Below are positions 8,119 through 17,039 of a stretch of DNA of 46,360 bases, in pieces. The stretch comes from Sphingobium sp. (GTDB lineage: Bacteria; Pseudomonadota; Alphaproteobacteria; Sphingomonadales; Sphingomonadaceae). The position numbers and the translations under genes are program-made. Location of the stretch: assembly GCA_013911745.1 (NCBI GenBank), contig JACESO010000013.1, positions 1 through 46,360 on the forward strand, written 5' to 3'. Numbering within the stretch: position 1 is the first letter of the stretch; every line of letters starts with the position of its first letter. The notes beneath the pieces are model-generated. The model searched no databases. It saw only the letters and a list, made by a program, of their open reading frames with translations, and was not told the DNA's origin.

Positions 8119-8147
8119 CAAAAAGACCGGGGGACATGCTCCCCCGG
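8119..8147 (-). terminator. Rho-independent terminator of ferredoxin-NADP reductase gene
   Basis: Read on the minus strand, CCGGGGGA and TCCCCCGG form an 8-bp stem with loop GCATG, followed by TCTTTTTG. It lies 27 nt past the stop codon of the reductase. A second hairpin, CCCCTC/GAGGGG at about 8100-8116, sits next to it and may serve the convergent acyltransferase transcript. Confidence 0.8.
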
Positions 8148-8174
8148 CCTTCCCTATCTCCGCGTCGTCAGGCC

Positions 8175-8993
8175 TTAACCGACGAACGCCCGCTCGATAA
8201 CGAACTGCCCCGGCGCGGCGTTGCTGCCTTCGGTGAAGCCTTCGCTCTCGAAGAAGGCCGCGAACTGCTTGATCATCTCCATGCTGCCGCACATCATGAT
8301 CCGGTCGGTCTCAGGGTCGAACTTCGCCGCGCCCGGAATGCCCTCGAATAGGGCGCCGCTCTCGACCAGCTTGTCGATGCGCTGCGTGTTGCCCTCGAAC
8401 GGTTCGCGGGTCACGGTCGGCACATAGTGGAACTGCGCGGGCGCCTGTTCCGACACCAGCGGGTCTTCCGCCCACTTGCCTTCCAGCTCCTCGCGGAACG
8501 CCAAATCGCTCACCCGGCGCACCGAATGGACGATCACCACCTGCTCGTAAAATTCATAGACATCGGGGTCGCGCGACAGGCTGAGGAAGGGCGCAAGGCC
8601 CGTGCCGGTCGACAGCATGATGAGCCGCTTGCCCGGCAGCAGCGCGTCGGTGACGAGCGTGCCGGTCGGCTTGCGGCCGAGGTAAATCTGGTCGCCCGGC
8701 TGGATCAACTGGAGCTTCGAAGTCAGCGGCCCGTCCTGCACCTTGATCGACAGGAACTCGATCTCCTCGTCCCAGCTCGGGCTTGCCACCGAGTAGGCGC
8801 GCAGCAGCGGCTTGCCATTGTCGCCGGGCAGGCCGATCATCACGAACTCGCCCGAGCGGAAGCGGAAGCTGGCGGGCCGGGTGATGCGGAAGCTGAAAAG
8901 ATGCTCGTTCCAATGCTTGACCGACAGCACGGTCTCCACGGAAAGCGCGCCGGTCGGTTCCAATGCCGGCTTGTCGGTCGTCACGTCGGTCAA
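8175..8993 (-). CDS. fpr: Ferredoxin--NADP+ reductase
   Basis: A cytosolic FAD enzyme that exchanges electrons between NADPH and ferredoxin or flavodoxin. The 272-aa sequence has the FAD-binding barrel with RSGEFVMIG and the RxYS motif LLRAYSVASP, followed by the NADP-binding domain with LSTGTGLAPFLSL and CGSMEMI, and an aromatic-poor C-terminus IERAFVG as in bacterial class subgroup I reductases. There is no ATG at the expected site. I chose TTG at 8993 because an AAGGA sequence lies 8 nt upstream. GTG at 8984 is the alternative (269 aa). A clear terminator follows the gene. Confidence 0.9.
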   Translation of the reverse strand: MTDVTTDKPALEPTGALSVETVLSVKHWNEHLFSFRITRPASFRFRSGEFVMIGLPGDNGKPLLRAYSVASPSWDEEIEFLSIKVQDGPLTSKLQLIQPGDQIYLGRKPTGTLVTDALLPGKRLIMLSTGTGLAPFLSLSRDPDVYEFYEQVVIVHSVRRVSDLAFREELEGKWAEDPLVSEQAPAQFHYVPTVTREPFEGNTQRIDKLVESGALFEGIPGAAKFDPETDRIMMCGSMEMIKQFAAFFESEGFTEGSNAAPGQFVIERAFVG

Positions 8994-9138
8994 CAGGTCT
9001 GTCCTTGCACTTGGCCGGCCGCTTGTCCCGCGACCAGTTGCGGATCGTTCGCAATAATGATGATGTCCGCGAATTGGCCCGTCCGCGCCGCCAAGGCAAG
9101 GCCAAAAAAACTTGGGGTCGCTAAACCGCCGCCCCGCC

Positions 9139-9450
9139 TCAGCCGAACAGCCCCTTGGCGATGCCGCCCAGTTCGTTGAGGGGATTGCCGTCGCCGTCCC
9201 GGTCGAACATGCCGCCGATCTGGCCCAGCAACCCCTCCGGTCCGGTGAGGTTGCCGAGCAGCCCCTGGAGCGCGTCCGCCGACACGCCATGCTCGGCCGC
9301 CACTTCGGCCAGCGCTGCAACGCTCGTCTCCCCCGATCCGATCTTTGCCGCAATCTCGCTCATCAGCGCCTGCATCTGCGCAGGCTCAAGCCCGACCTGC
9401 GCCGCCACTGCTTCAAGCCCCCCCAGCTTCCCGATCAGATCGTCGAACAT
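9139..9450 (-). CDS. Small EF-hand-like hypothetical protein
   Basis: A 103-aa acidic, helix-rich protein without a signal peptide. It begins MFDDLIGKLGGLEAVAAQVG and has two short helical repeats (PAQMQALMSEIAAKIG, SADALQGLLGNLTG). Near the C-terminus, FDRDGDGNPLNE has the spacing of a calcium-binding EF-hand loop (DxDxDG-like), followed by a Gly-rich LGGIAKGLFG end. No function is known to me. It lies between the reductase and pckA on the same strand, beyond the pckA terminator, so it probably has its own promoter. Confidence 0.65.
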   Translation of the reverse strand: MFDDLIGKLGGLEAVAAQVGLEPAQMQALMSEIAAKIGSGETSVAALAEVAAEHGVSADALQGLLGNLTGPEGLLGQIGGMFDRDGDGNPLNELGGIAKGLFG

Positions 9451-9505
9451 GCCCGTCACTCCATCATATTCTGCGCCGGAGGATAGCAGTCCGCTCGCCC
9501 CAAAG

Positions 9506-9535
9506 CAAAAGGCCGGAAGGATCGCTCCCCCGGCC
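9506..9535 (-). terminator. Rho-independent terminator downstream of pckA
   Basis: On the minus strand GGCCGG...CCGGCC (extended by G-T pairs to about 9 bp) is followed by TTTTGCTTT. It begins about 25 nt beyond the pckA stop codon. Confidence 0.7.
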
Positions 9536-9559
9536 CCTTTGCTTGTCCTGTCGGCCGGA

Positions 9560-11164
9560 TCAGGCGGCGGCGACCAGCGCCGCGCTGCGGACGCCGTCGT
9601 CCACATGATCCTCGAACTGGGCGAAATTGTCGACGAACGCCTTGACCAGCGTCGCCGCCGTCGCGTCATAGGCGGCCTTGTCCGCCCACATGGCGCGCGG
9701 ATCGAGGATGGTCGAATCGACGCCGTTCACCGCCACCGGCACTTCGAAACCGAAGTTCGGATCGGTGCGGAATTCGGCGCTGTTCAGGCTGCCGTCGAGC
9801 GCGGCGTTCAGCAGCGCGCGCGTCACCTTGATCGGCATGCGCTTGATGCCCGGCATCGTCGCCTTGCCGCCCGCCCAGCCGGTGTTGACCAGCCAGCAGG
9901 TGACGCCGCCCTTGTTGATCCGCTCCTTCAGCAGATTGCCGTAGACGCTGGGGTGGCGCGGCATGAACGGCGCGCCGAAGCAGGTCGAGAAGGTGGCGGT
10001 CGGCTCCGTCACGCCGATCTCCGTCCCCGCGACGCGCGCGGTGTAGCCGGACAGGAAGTGATACATGGCCTGCTCGGGCGTCAGCCGCGCGATCGGCGGC
10101 AGCACGCCATAGGCGTCGGCGGTCAGGAAGATGATGTTCTTGGGCACCGGGCCCAGATTCTTCTCCGACGTGTTCGGGATGAAATCGATCGGGTAGGAAC
10201 CGCGGCTGTTTTCAGCGAGGCTGTTGTCGTCCAGGTCGATGGCGCGGCTTTCCTCGTCCATCACGACATTTTCCAGCACCGTGCCAAACCGCTTGGTGGT
10301 GGCGAAGATCTCCGGCTCGGCCTCGGCCGACAGGTTGATCATCTTGGCGTAGCAGCCGCCCTCGAAATTGAAGACCGCCGTGTCCGACCAGCCATGTTCG
10401 TCATCGCCGATCAGCGTGCGGCTGGCGTCGGCCGACAGGGTCGTCTTGCCGGTGCCGCTAAGGCCGAAGAAAACCGCCGTGTCGCCGTCCGGGCCGATAT
10501 TGGCCGAACAGTGCATCGGCATCACGCCCTTCACCGGGAGGAGGTAGTTGAGGATGCCGAACACCGACTTCTTCATCTCGCCGGCATAGGCGGTGCCGCC
10601 GATCAGGATCAGCTTCTCGGTGAAGTTGACCGCGATCACCGTCTCCGTGCGGCTGCCGTGGCGCGCCGGGTCGGCGCGGAAGCTCGGCAGGTCGATGATC
10701 GTATATTCGGGCGCGAAACCGGGCAGCTCATCGGCGGTCGGGCGGACCAGCAGGGTGCGGATGAACAGGTTGTGCCAGGCGAATTCGTTGATGACGCGCA
10801 CGTTGACGCGATGTTCGGGCTGCGACCCACCGAACAGATCGGCGACATAGAGTGTGCCCTTCTCGCCCAGCGCCTTGAAGAAGTCTTCCTTCAGCGCGGC
10901 GAAATGCTCCGGCGTCATGGGGACGTTGGTGTTGCCCCACCACACGGTGCTTTCGGTCTCTGCGTCGCGGACGATGAACTTGTCCTTTGCGCTGCGGCCG
11001 GTGTGCTTGCCGGTCTTGACGACCAGCGGACCGTCCTTCGACAGCTTGCCCTCGCCGTTGCGGGTCGCCGCTTCCACGAGCGCCGCGGTGCCGAGATTCC
11101 AATGCTGGGTGGCATGGGTGGAAATGCCCTGGTCGGCCAGGGTGATAGAGGATACGGCCTGCAC
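9560..11164 (-). CDS. pckA: Phosphoenolpyruvate carboxykinase (ATP)
   Basis: This enzyme converts oxaloacetate and ATP to phosphoenolpyruvate, CO2 and ADP, the entry step of gluconeogenesis, in the cytosol. The 534-aa protein has the substrate Arg region [14 protein letters not shown], the phosphate-binding loop GLSGTGKT (234-241), the metal site DDEHGW (254-259), and the family block [13 protein letters not shown]. The start is GTG at 11164, preceded by AGGAGC. The length agrees with ATP-type enzymes (about 530-540 aa). It is divergent from chvI across a 265-nt intergenic region that probably holds both promoters. This arrangement is conserved in alphaproteobacteria, where ChvI is reported to influence pckA expression. 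Confidence 0.97.
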   Translation of the reverse strand: MQAVSSITLADQGISTHATQHWNLGTAALVEAATRNGEGKLSKDGPLVVKTGKHTGRSAKDKFIVRDAETESTVWWGNTNVPMTPEHFAALKEDFFKALGEKGTLYVADLFGGSQPEHRVNVRVINEFAWHNLFIRTLLVRPTADELPGFAPEYTIIDLPSFRADPARHGSRTETVIAVNFTEKLILIGGTAYAGEMKKSVFGILNYLLPVKGVMPMHCSANIGPDGDTAVFFGLSGTGKTTLSADASRTLIGDDEHGWSDTAVFNFEGGCYAKMINLSAEAEPEIFATTKRFGTVLENVVMDEESRAIDLDDNSLAENSRGSYPIDFIPNTSEKNLGPVPKNIIFLTADAYGVLPPIARLTPEQAMYHFLSGYTARVAGTEIGVTEPTATFSTCFGAPFMPRHPSVYGNLLKERINKGGVTCWLVNTGWAGGKATMPGIKRMPIKVTRALLNAALDGSLNSAEFRTDPNFGFEVPVAVNGVDSTILDPRAMWADKAAYDATAATLVKAFVDNFAQFEDHVDDGVRSAALVAAA

Positions 11165-11429
11165 GCCTTTGCTCCTGATATATGGTTGTCGGCCACGGTC
11201 GATGACGACCGCGTCCGTTCCGCTTTGTGCGCTGTGTCGCAGCGTCATTCTACGCAGACGACTTAAGGCATAGGGGGTTGTACGCACAGCGTCAAATGCG
11301 CGCATTGATCGGATCGTACCGAATTAGTGCACTCAGGTTAAGGATTCGCTGTTCAGCGGCGTCCTTGCGGCACCGCCTGTCCTCGTCTAACGCTGGACCG
11401 ACACATTTATCCGCCCTTCGGGAAGCCGC

Positions 11430-12134
11430 ATGACCGCAACCATCGCCCTGGTGGACGACGACAAGAATATCCTGACCTCGGTGTCGATCGCGCTCCAGTC
11501 GGAGGGTTTTCTGACCCGCATCTATTCCGATGCCGAAGGCGCCCTGAAGGCGCTGATCGACAATCCGGCGGACCTTGCCGTCTTCGACATCAAGATGCCG
11601 CGCATGGATGGCCTCGAACTGCTGCGTCGCCTGCGCGAAAAGAGCCAGATGCCCGTCATCTTCCTGACATCGAAGGCGGACGAACTGGACGAGGCGCTGG
11701 GCCTTGCCATGGGGGCGGACGACTATATCGCCAAGCCCTTCTCGCAGCGCCTGCTCATCGCCCGCATCCGCGCGATCCTGCGCCGGTCCGAAATGCGCGC
11801 CGCGCCCGAAACGCCCGACGAGCCGGTGGCGGATCCGATCCAGCGGGGCCGGCTGGAAATGGATCCGGCCCGCCACCGGGTGAAGTGGGACGGGCGCGAC
11901 GTGACGCTCACGGTAACGGAATTCCTGATCCTGGAGACGCTGGCCCAGCGGCCCGGCGTGGTCAAGAACCGCAACCAGTTGATGGACGCCGCCTATCAGG
12001 ACGACGTCTATGTCGACGACCGCACGATCGACAGCCACATCAAGCGACTGCGCCGCAAGTTTCGCGAGGTGGACCCTGAATTCAACGCAATCGACACGCT
12101 CTATGGCGCCGGCTACCGATTCTCGGAGGAATAA
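11430..12134 (+). CDS. chvI: Response regulator ChvI
   Basis: A 234-aa OmpR-class transcription factor. Its receiver domain has the acidic pocket VDDD (residues 8-11), the phospho-acceptor D53 in [10 protein letters not shown], and the conserved Lys in YIAKPF. The C-terminal winged-helix DNA-binding domain includes [17 protein letters not shown] and [13 protein letters not shown]. In Rhizobium, Agrobacterium and Caulobacter the ChvG-ChvI pair responds to acid and envelope stress and controls envelope, motility and carbon genes. The start follows GGGAAG at 7 nt. It is first in the chvI-chvG-hprK-rapZ-EIIA-HPr series and divergent from pckA. Confidence 0.95.
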   Translation: MTATIALVDDDKNILTSVSIALQSEGFLTRIYSDAEGALKALIDNPADLAVFDIKMPRMDGLELLRRLREKSQMPVIFLTSKADELDEALGLAMGADDYIAKPFSQRLLIARIRAILRRSEMRAAPETPDEPVADPIQRGRLEMDPARHRVKWDGRDVTLTVTEFLILETLAQRPGVVKNRNQLMDAAYQDDVYVDDRTIDSHIKRLRRKFREVDPEFNAIDTLYGAGYRFSEE

Positions 12135-12168
12135 CGACGCGCCGCTTGCGGTGCGCTGGTCGGGCCGG

Positions 12169-13698
12169 ATGAGCCTGACGCCGCGCATCCTGGCGGTGAA
12201 CGTCTTTGCGCTGGCGCTGCTCGCCGGCGGATTCTTCTATCTCGACAGCTACCGGACGCGCATCGTCGATGCCCGGCTCGACCAGTCCGCGCGGGAGCTC
12301 AACCTGCTCGCAATCGGCCTTGAAAATGCCCCGGCCAACCGCAGCGCACCGCTTATTTCCGATTATGCCAGCGAAACCGGGGACCGGGTGCGGCGCTATG
12401 CGCCCGACGGACGGCTGGTGGCGGACAGTTTCGTCCTCGGAGGCCCTCTCTATCATTTGCGCTCGCCCGCGCAGGAGGAATGGCAACGCCATGTCGCCCG
12501 CTTCCTCGACAAGGTCGTGGACAAGGTGGTGTCGGCCGACCGTCCGCCCGACTTCGAGGAACCCGCGATCGACCGGGCGCAGGCATGGCCGGAACTGATG
12601 CTCGCACGCAAGACGGGCAAGCCGCAGGCGATGAACCGCTATGCGCCCGACCGCACCTTCATGATCTCGGCGGCAGTGCCGCTGCGCGACGGCACACTGC
12701 TGCTCGCGACAGAAAATGCGCGCGATATCACCCGCACGGTACGGGCCGAGCGGTTGCGCCTGGGCATGGTGCTGGCCGTCGCCGTGCTTGCCTCGATCCT
12801 CCTCTCCCTGTTCCTTGCCCGCACCATCGTCCAGCCGCTCCAGCGCCTCGCCCGCGCTGCCGTCCGGGTGCGCCTGGGCCGCGCGCGGGAGGTGACCGTC
12901 CCGCGCCTGCCCGAACGGCGGGACGAGATCGGAATGCTCGCCCGCGCCCTGTCCGACATGAGCCACGCGCTGCGCCAGCGGATCGACGCGACCGATGCCT
13001 TCGCCGCCGATGTCAGCCATGAACTCAAGAACCCCATCGCCTCGCTCCGATCCGCCCTGGACTCGCTGGATCGGGTCGACCGGCCCGATCTGCGCGCGCA
13101 GCTCATGGCGATCGCGCAGGACGATGTGATGCGGCTCGACCGGCTCGTCACCGACATCGCCGAAGCATCCCGCGTTGACGCGGAGCTGTCGCGCACCCGG
13201 TTCGAGCCGATCGACCTTGGCTTGCTGATCGAACGCATGGTCATCGCCCGAGAGGCGCGTGGGGTGCCGCGCGGGGTCCGGCTCGCCTTCGCCCGCCCGC
13301 GCAAGGATGTCGCGGTGGTGCTGGGGGAGGAAGGCCGCCTCATCCGCGTGCTCGACAACCTCATCGACAATGCTGTGTCCTTCTCGCCCGATGGCGGGCT
13401 GGTCCAGATCATCGCCACGGTCGCCGACGACCAGGTGCTCGTCGCGGTCGAGGATGAAGGGCCGGGCGTCCCGGAGTCCGAGCGCGAACACATCTTCCGC
13501 CGGTTCCACAGCGTACGCCCGGAAGGGGAAGCCTTCGGCAAGCATTCCGGCCTTGGCCTCGCCATCGCCCGTTCGATAGTGGAGGGGCATCAGGGTCGCA
13601 TCGCTATCGGTGACCGTGAAGACGCGCGGCACGGCGCCCGCTTCGTCGTCCGCCTGCCCATGGCAGTGGCGCGCGATCCCGGCATCGTGTCGGAATAG
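12169..13698 (+). CDS. chvG: Sensor histidine kinase ChvG
   Basis: A membrane sensor kinase of 509 aa. It has an N-terminal membrane helix (RILAVNVFALALLAGGFFYL), a periplasmic sensor of about 190 residues, a second helix (LAVAVLASILLSLFLARTIV), a HAMP linker, the phospho-acceptor His near residue 284 in DVSHELKNP, and an ATPase domain (DNLIDNAVSFSPDGG, EDEGPGVP, HSGLGLAIA). It phosphorylates ChvI, encoded 34 nt upstream. The start is uncertain. ATG 12169 is used here, but GTG 12151 would add AVRWSGR-like basic residues before the first helix, and neither has a good Shine-Dalgarno sequence. Confidence 0.93.
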   Translation: MSLTPRILAVNVFALALLAGGFFYLDSYRTRIVDARLDQSARELNLLAIGLENAPANRSAPLISDYASETGDRVRRYAPDGRLVADSFVLGGPLYHLRSPAQEEWQRHVARFLDKVVDKVVSADRPPDFEEPAIDRAQAWPELMLARKTGKPQAMNRYAPDRTFMISAAVPLRDGTLLLATENARDITRTVRAERLRLGMVLAVAVLASILLSLFLARTIVQPLQRLARAAVRVRLGRAREVTVPRLPERRDEIGMLARALSDMSHALRQRIDATDAFAADVSHELKNPIASLRSALDSLDRVDRPDLRAQLMAIAQDDVMRLDRLVTDIAEASRVDAELSRTRFEPIDLGLLIERMVIAREARGVPRGVRLAFARPRKDVAVVLGEEGRLIRVLDNLIDNAVSFSPDGGLVQIIATVADDQVLVAVEDEGPGVPESEREHIFRRFHSVRPEGEAFGKHSGLGLAIARSIVEGHQGRIAIGDREDARHGARFVVRLPMAVARDPGIVSE

Positions 13699-13760
13699 GA
13701 CTGCCTCCGCCCTGATCGGCATTCCATTCCGCGGGGGGAGCGGCTAGAACTGGCCAGGGC

Positions 13761-14210
13761 ATGGCACGCGCACTTTCATCCGAAACGCTTCACGCGACCA
13801 GCGTCGCCATCGGCGGCCGCGCCGTGCTCCTGACGGGGCCGAGCGGCAGCGGCAAGTCCGACCTCGCGCTGCGCCTGATAGACCGCGGCGCCCTGCTGGT
13901 CAGCGACGACTATACGCTGGTGAAGCGTGTCGACGGCACCCTGATCGCCACCGCGCCCGCGACGATCGCGGGCAAGATGGAGGTGCGGGGGATAGGCATC
14001 GTCGATCTGCCCGCCGCCAGTGAAGCGCCCGTGGCCCTGCTCGTCGACCTGTTCGACACGATCGATCGTATGCCGCTCGACATGCGGCGCAGGACGCTGG
14101 CCGGAATCGACGTGCCCATCGCGCGGGTCGCCCCGTTCGAAATCTCCGCCGCGATCAAGGTCGAACTCGCGCTCAAGTCGCTCGGGCTGAACGGCGCAGG
14201 GCCGGTATGA
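13761..14210 (+). CDS. hprK: HPr kinase/phosphorylase, short alphaproteobacterial form
   Basis: This protein phosphorylates, and may dephosphorylate, HPr on a serine using ATP. At 149 aa it consists of only the C-terminal kinase domain: the Walker A motif GPSGSGKS lies at residues 26-33, followed by LVSDDYTLV and the signature-like region MEVRGIGIVDLPA. The roughly 130-residue N-terminal domain of Firmicute HprK is absent, as is usual in alphaproteobacteria. It overlaps rapZ by 4 nt (ATGA) and lies 62 nt after chvG. Its substrate HPr is encoded three genes on. Confidence 0.93.
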   Translation: MARALSSETLHATSVAIGGRAVLLTGPSGSGKSDLALRLIDRGALLVSDDYTLVKRVDGTLIATAPATIAGKMEVRGIGIVDLPAASEAPVALLVDLFDTIDRMPLDMRRRTLAGIDVPIARVAPFEISAAIKVELALKSLGLNGAGPV

Positions 14211-15133
14211 GCCAGCCCAAGACGATCCTCCTCCTGTCCGGCCTGTCGGGCGCGGGCAAGACGACCGCGCTCAAGACGCTGGAGGATATGGGGTGGGAAG
14301 TGGTCGACAACCTGCCGCTGCTCCTGCTCGACCGACTGCTCGACACGCCCCTTCCCGCCGGCCATGACGCGCAGGACGAGCGCCCGCTCGCGCTCGGCAT
14401 CGACGCGCGCACCCGCGGCTTCGACGCCGAAGCGATCGTCCAGCGGATCAAGGCGCTGCGCGAACGGCACGGCCATGACATTGAAACGCTGTTCCTCGAC
14501 TGTTCGGGCGCGGAGCTGGAGCGCCGCTTTGCGGAGACGCGCCGCCGTCACCCGCTTGGGCTCGACCGGCCCGCTGCCGACGGCATCGCCCGCGAACGCG
14601 AACTGACCGAGCCGCTACGCCGCTGGGCAAGCCAGGTGATCGACACCACCGGCCTCACCACCAACGCGCTGCAACAGGAAATCCGCAACCGCTTCTCGCG
14701 CGAAGGCCTGTCGGAACCGGTCCTCACCATCCTGTCCTTCGGCTATTCGCGGGGCGTCCCCCGCAATGCGGATCTGATGTTCGACATGCGCTTCCTGCGC
14801 AACCCGCATTGGGACGATCGTCTGCGGCCGCTGACCGGCCTGGATCCGGCCGTCGCCGACTATATCCGCGAAGACCCCGCCTATGAGGAGACGGTGAGCA
14901 AGATCGAGGATTTGCTCGCCACGCTCCTCCCCCGCTATGCCGAGGGCGGGAAGACCTACATCACCGTCGCGTTCGGCTGCACGGGCGGCAAGCACCGCTC
15001 CGTCCACGTCGCGACGCGCGTCGCGAAATACTTGCAAGCCGCCGGCTTTTCGCCCACGGTCCTGCACCGCAATATTGAATCGGCGCCCCAGGACAGCCTG
15101 GAGAAGCGCCGTCCGGGAGGCCCGAAAGCATAA
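14207..15133 (+). CDS. rapZ: RNase adapter protein RapZ
   Basis: RapZ is a nucleotide-binding protein. In Escherichia coli it guides RNase E to the small RNA GlmZ and senses glucosamine-6-phosphate. The 308-aa product has the P-loop GLSGAGKT (12-19) directly followed by LKTLEDMGWEVVDNLP, the segment SFGYSRGVPRNADLMFDMRF, and the C-terminal CTGGKHRSV motif, which in RapZ is part of the RNA/sugar-phosphate-binding region. It overlaps hprK by 4 nt. A nine-codon ORF fills the gap to the EIIA gene. No glmZ-like RNA is visible here, so its target in this lineage is unknown. Confidence 0.95.
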   Translation: MSQPKTILLLSGLSGAGKTTALKTLEDMGWEVVDNLPLLLLDRLLDTPLPAGHDAQDERPLALGIDARTRGFDAEAIVQRIKALRERHGHDIETLFLDCSGAELERRFAETRRRHPLGLDRPAADGIARERELTEPLRRWASQVIDTTGLTTNALQQEIRNRFSREGLSEPVLTILSFGYSRGVPRNADLMFDMRFLRNPHWDDRLRPLTGLDPAVADYIREDPAYEETVSKIEDLLATLLPRYAEGGKTYITVAFGCTGGKHRSVHVATRVAKYLQAAGFSPTVLHRNIESAPQDSLEKRRPGGPKA

Positions 15134-15135
15134 TC

Positions 15136-15165
15136 ATGACAAAGGTGGGCCGAAGAAACAGATGA
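15136..15165 (+). other. Nine-codon ORF bridging rapZ and the EIIA gene
   Basis: It starts 2 nt after the rapZ stop and reads MTKVGRRNR then TGA. Its stop overlaps the EIIA start codon (ATGA, 15162-15165). It could pass ribosomes from rapZ to EIIA by translational coupling. There is no independent Shine-Dalgarno evidence, and chance cannot be excluded for so short an ORF. Confidence 0.3.
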
Positions 15166-15566
15166 TCGGACTAGTCCTCGTCACCCATGGGTCGCTGGCG
15201 ACGGAATTCGTCGTGGCGATGGAACATGTGGTGGGTCCCCAACAGCAGATCGCGACGATCTGCATCGGGCCGGAAGACGATATGGAATTGCGCCGCGCGG
15301 ACATCGCGGCTGCCGTGGGCCGCGTGAATGACGGGTCGGGCGTCATCCTCTTGACCGACCTGTTCGGCGGCACGCCCTCCAACCTCGCCATATCGCTGCT
15401 GAAGGCCGGCGAGATAGAGGTGATCGCCGGTATCAACCTCCCCATGCTCATCCGCCTGGAAAGCGCGCGCAAGGTCATGGACGTGCGCGCCGCCGTCGCC
15501 GCCGCGCGCGAGGCGGGTCAGAAATATATCAGCGTCGCATCAGAATTGTTGGGCAGCACCACATGA
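15162..15566 (+). CDS. PTS system mannose-type EIIA component
   Basis: A 134-aa single-domain EIIA of the mannose family, a cytosolic phosphocarrier. The active His is H9 in LVLVTHGS, and the family motif LLTDLFGGTPSN, which surrounds the phosphate-binding site, follows in the middle of the protein. No sugar-specific EIIB, EIIC or EIID gene is nearby, so this EIIA is probably regulatory rather than transport-linked. In Agrobacterium and Brucella relatives, the equivalent protein is linked to ChvG/ChvI and HprK function. The stop codon overlaps the HPr start (ATGA). Confidence 0.93.
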   Translation: MIGLVLVTHGSLATEFVVAMEHVVGPQQQIATICIGPEDDMELRRADIAAAVGRVNDGSGVILLTDLFGGTPSNLAISLLKAGEIEVIAGINLPMLIRLESARKVMDVRAAVAAAREAGQKYISVASELLGSTT

Positions 15567-15835
15567 ATGAAATCAGCCAGGAAGTACGGATCAGCAACAG
15601 GCGCGGCCTCCACGCCCGCGCCAGTGCGAAGTTCGTCACGCTGGCAAGCGGCCTGCCCGCCGACATCACCGTCAGCAAGGACGGCAATCACGTCACCGGC
15701 ACGTCGATCATGGGCCTCATGATGCTGGGCGCCGCGATGGGCGACCATATCGTCATCAAGGCGTCCGGCCCGGAAGCGGCCGATTCTCTGGGCAAGCTCG
15801 TCACCCTGGTCGAGGACAAGTTCGGCGAGGAGTGA
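15563..15835 (+). CDS. ptsH: Phosphocarrier protein HPr
   Basis: A 90-aa phosphocarrier that takes phosphate from enzyme I on His and passes it to EIIA proteins. H17 sits in the motif NRRGLHARAS. The regulatory serine S48, in TGTSIMGLMML, is the expected target of the HprK encoded in the same cluster. Overlap with the EIIA gene indicates one transcript. Enzyme I (ptsP or ptsI) is not in the window. It ends 4 nt from the convergent AI-2E family gene, leaving no room for a separate terminator. Confidence 0.96.
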   Translation: MNEISQEVRISNRRGLHARASAKFVTLASGLPADITVSKDGNHVTGTSIMGLMMLGAAMGDHIVIKASGPEAADSLGKLVTLVEDKFGEE

Positions 15836-15839
15836 GCGC

Positions 15840-16913
15840 TTAGCTCCCGACCTGACCTTCCTTGCGCATCTCGGTGAAAATCTCCCACGTCGCCAGGAAC
15901 AGCGCGGCGATCACCGGCCCGATGACGATGCCGTTGAACCCGAACAGCTCGATGCCGCCCAGCGTCGAAATCAGCACCACATAATCGGGTATCCGCGTGT
16001 CGCGCCCGACTAGGATCGGCCGTAGCAGATTGTCCACCGATCCGATGATGACCGCGCCCGATCCGACGACCACCGCGCCCTGCCAGATCGCGCCCGTGGC
16101 GAAGAGATAGAGCGCCACCGGCCCCCAGACGATCGCTGCGCCCACGGCGGGCAGCAGCGAGAAGACGCCCATCAGCACGCCCCACAGCAGCGCGCCGGGG
16201 ATATCGAGCAGCCAGAAGACGACGCCGCCGATCAACCCCTGCACGATGGCGACGACGATGCTGCCCTTCACCGTCGCGCGGATCACCACAACGAAACGCT
16301 GGAGCAGCGCCTCGCGCTGATGCGGGCGCAGCGGTGCAGCCTCGGCGAAGCGCTGCGCCAGCCGATCCCCGTCGCGCAGCAGGAAGTAGGCGAGGTAGAG
16401 CATGACGCCGAGCGCGATGACGAAGCTGAACGCCCCCTGCCCGATCAGCAGCGCCTGCCCGGCGAAGGAGCGGAAGCTGCTGGTGAGGCCGCGCGTCACG
16501 GTGATCCGCGCCGCGTCGAAATTGCTGAAGCCCAGGCGCCGCAGGATGCTGTGCGCCCAATCTGGCAGCGCGGCGACCATCTGCCCGAACATCCGCTCGA
16601 AATTGATCTGGCCCGACTGGATCAGGCCATAGAAATGCGCCGCCTCCTGCACCAGCGCGAAGGTCAGGAGGATCGCGGGCACGATCACGATCGCGATGAT
16701 GAGGGTCAGGCTGATCAAGGCCGCGCTGTTGCGATGCGTCGGCATCGCCTTGAGCAGCCGCTGGTTCACCGGCCAGAACAGGATGGCGACGATCACGCCC
16801 CATAGCACCGCGGCGAAGAAAGGCTCCAGCACCGCGGCGAAGGCGATCGACACCAGCACGACGACGCTCAGGAAAAAGCCATCCTCGATGCGGTGCGTCT
16901 TAGGTCCGGTCAT
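15840..16913 (-). CDS. AI-2E family transporter (PerM-like)
   Basis: A 357-aa inner-membrane protein of the AI-2E transporter (formerly UPF0118/PerM) family. There are about eight hydrophobic segments: two near the N-terminus (FFLSVVVLVSIAFAAVLEPF, AAVLWGVIVAILFW), one at about residue 55 (LTLIIAIVIVPAILL), and the conserved C-terminal set with FSLLPAVGAAIVWGPVALYL and LISTLGGIELFGFNGIVIGP, the latter a family hallmark. Members export small molecules such as autoinducer-2 or act as Na+/H+ antiporters; the substrate here is unknown. ATG 16913 is preceded by GGGGGTGG. It converges with ptsH. Confidence 0.9.
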   Translation of the reverse strand: MTGPKTHRIEDGFFLSVVVLVSIAFAAVLEPFFAAVLWGVIVAILFWPVNQRLLKAMPTHRNSAALISLTLIIAIVIVPAILLTFALVQEAAHFYGLIQSGQINFERMFGQMVAALPDWAHSILRRLGFSNFDAARITVTRGLTSSFRSFAGQALLIGQGAFSFVIALGVMLYLAYFLLRDGDRLAQRFAEAAPLRPHQREALLQRFVVVIRATVKGSIVVAIVQGLIGGVVFWLLDIPGALLWGVLMGVFSLLPAVGAAIVWGPVALYLFATGAIWQGAVVVGSGAVIIGSVDNLLRPILVGRDTRIPDYVVLISTLGGIELFGFNGIVIGPVIAALFLATWEIFTEMRKEGQVGS

Positions 16914-17039
16914 TCCACCCCCGTAAGCAAGTTTGCAGGCCAAATCCATGGGATCGCGTGCGGGTTCCGTCCCCTCTGTCCTTTTGCGCTCTTGCCCGAT
17001 AGAGAGGCCGCTTATTCTCTCTGGGATGCAGCATCGGTC

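Noticed and set aside
16914..17039. Possible tRNA or riboswitch before the SPOUT methyltransferase
   Set aside because: Only a short AGAGAG/CTCTCT inverted repeat is seen; there is no cloverleaf, T-loop GTTCRA sequence or known aptamer.
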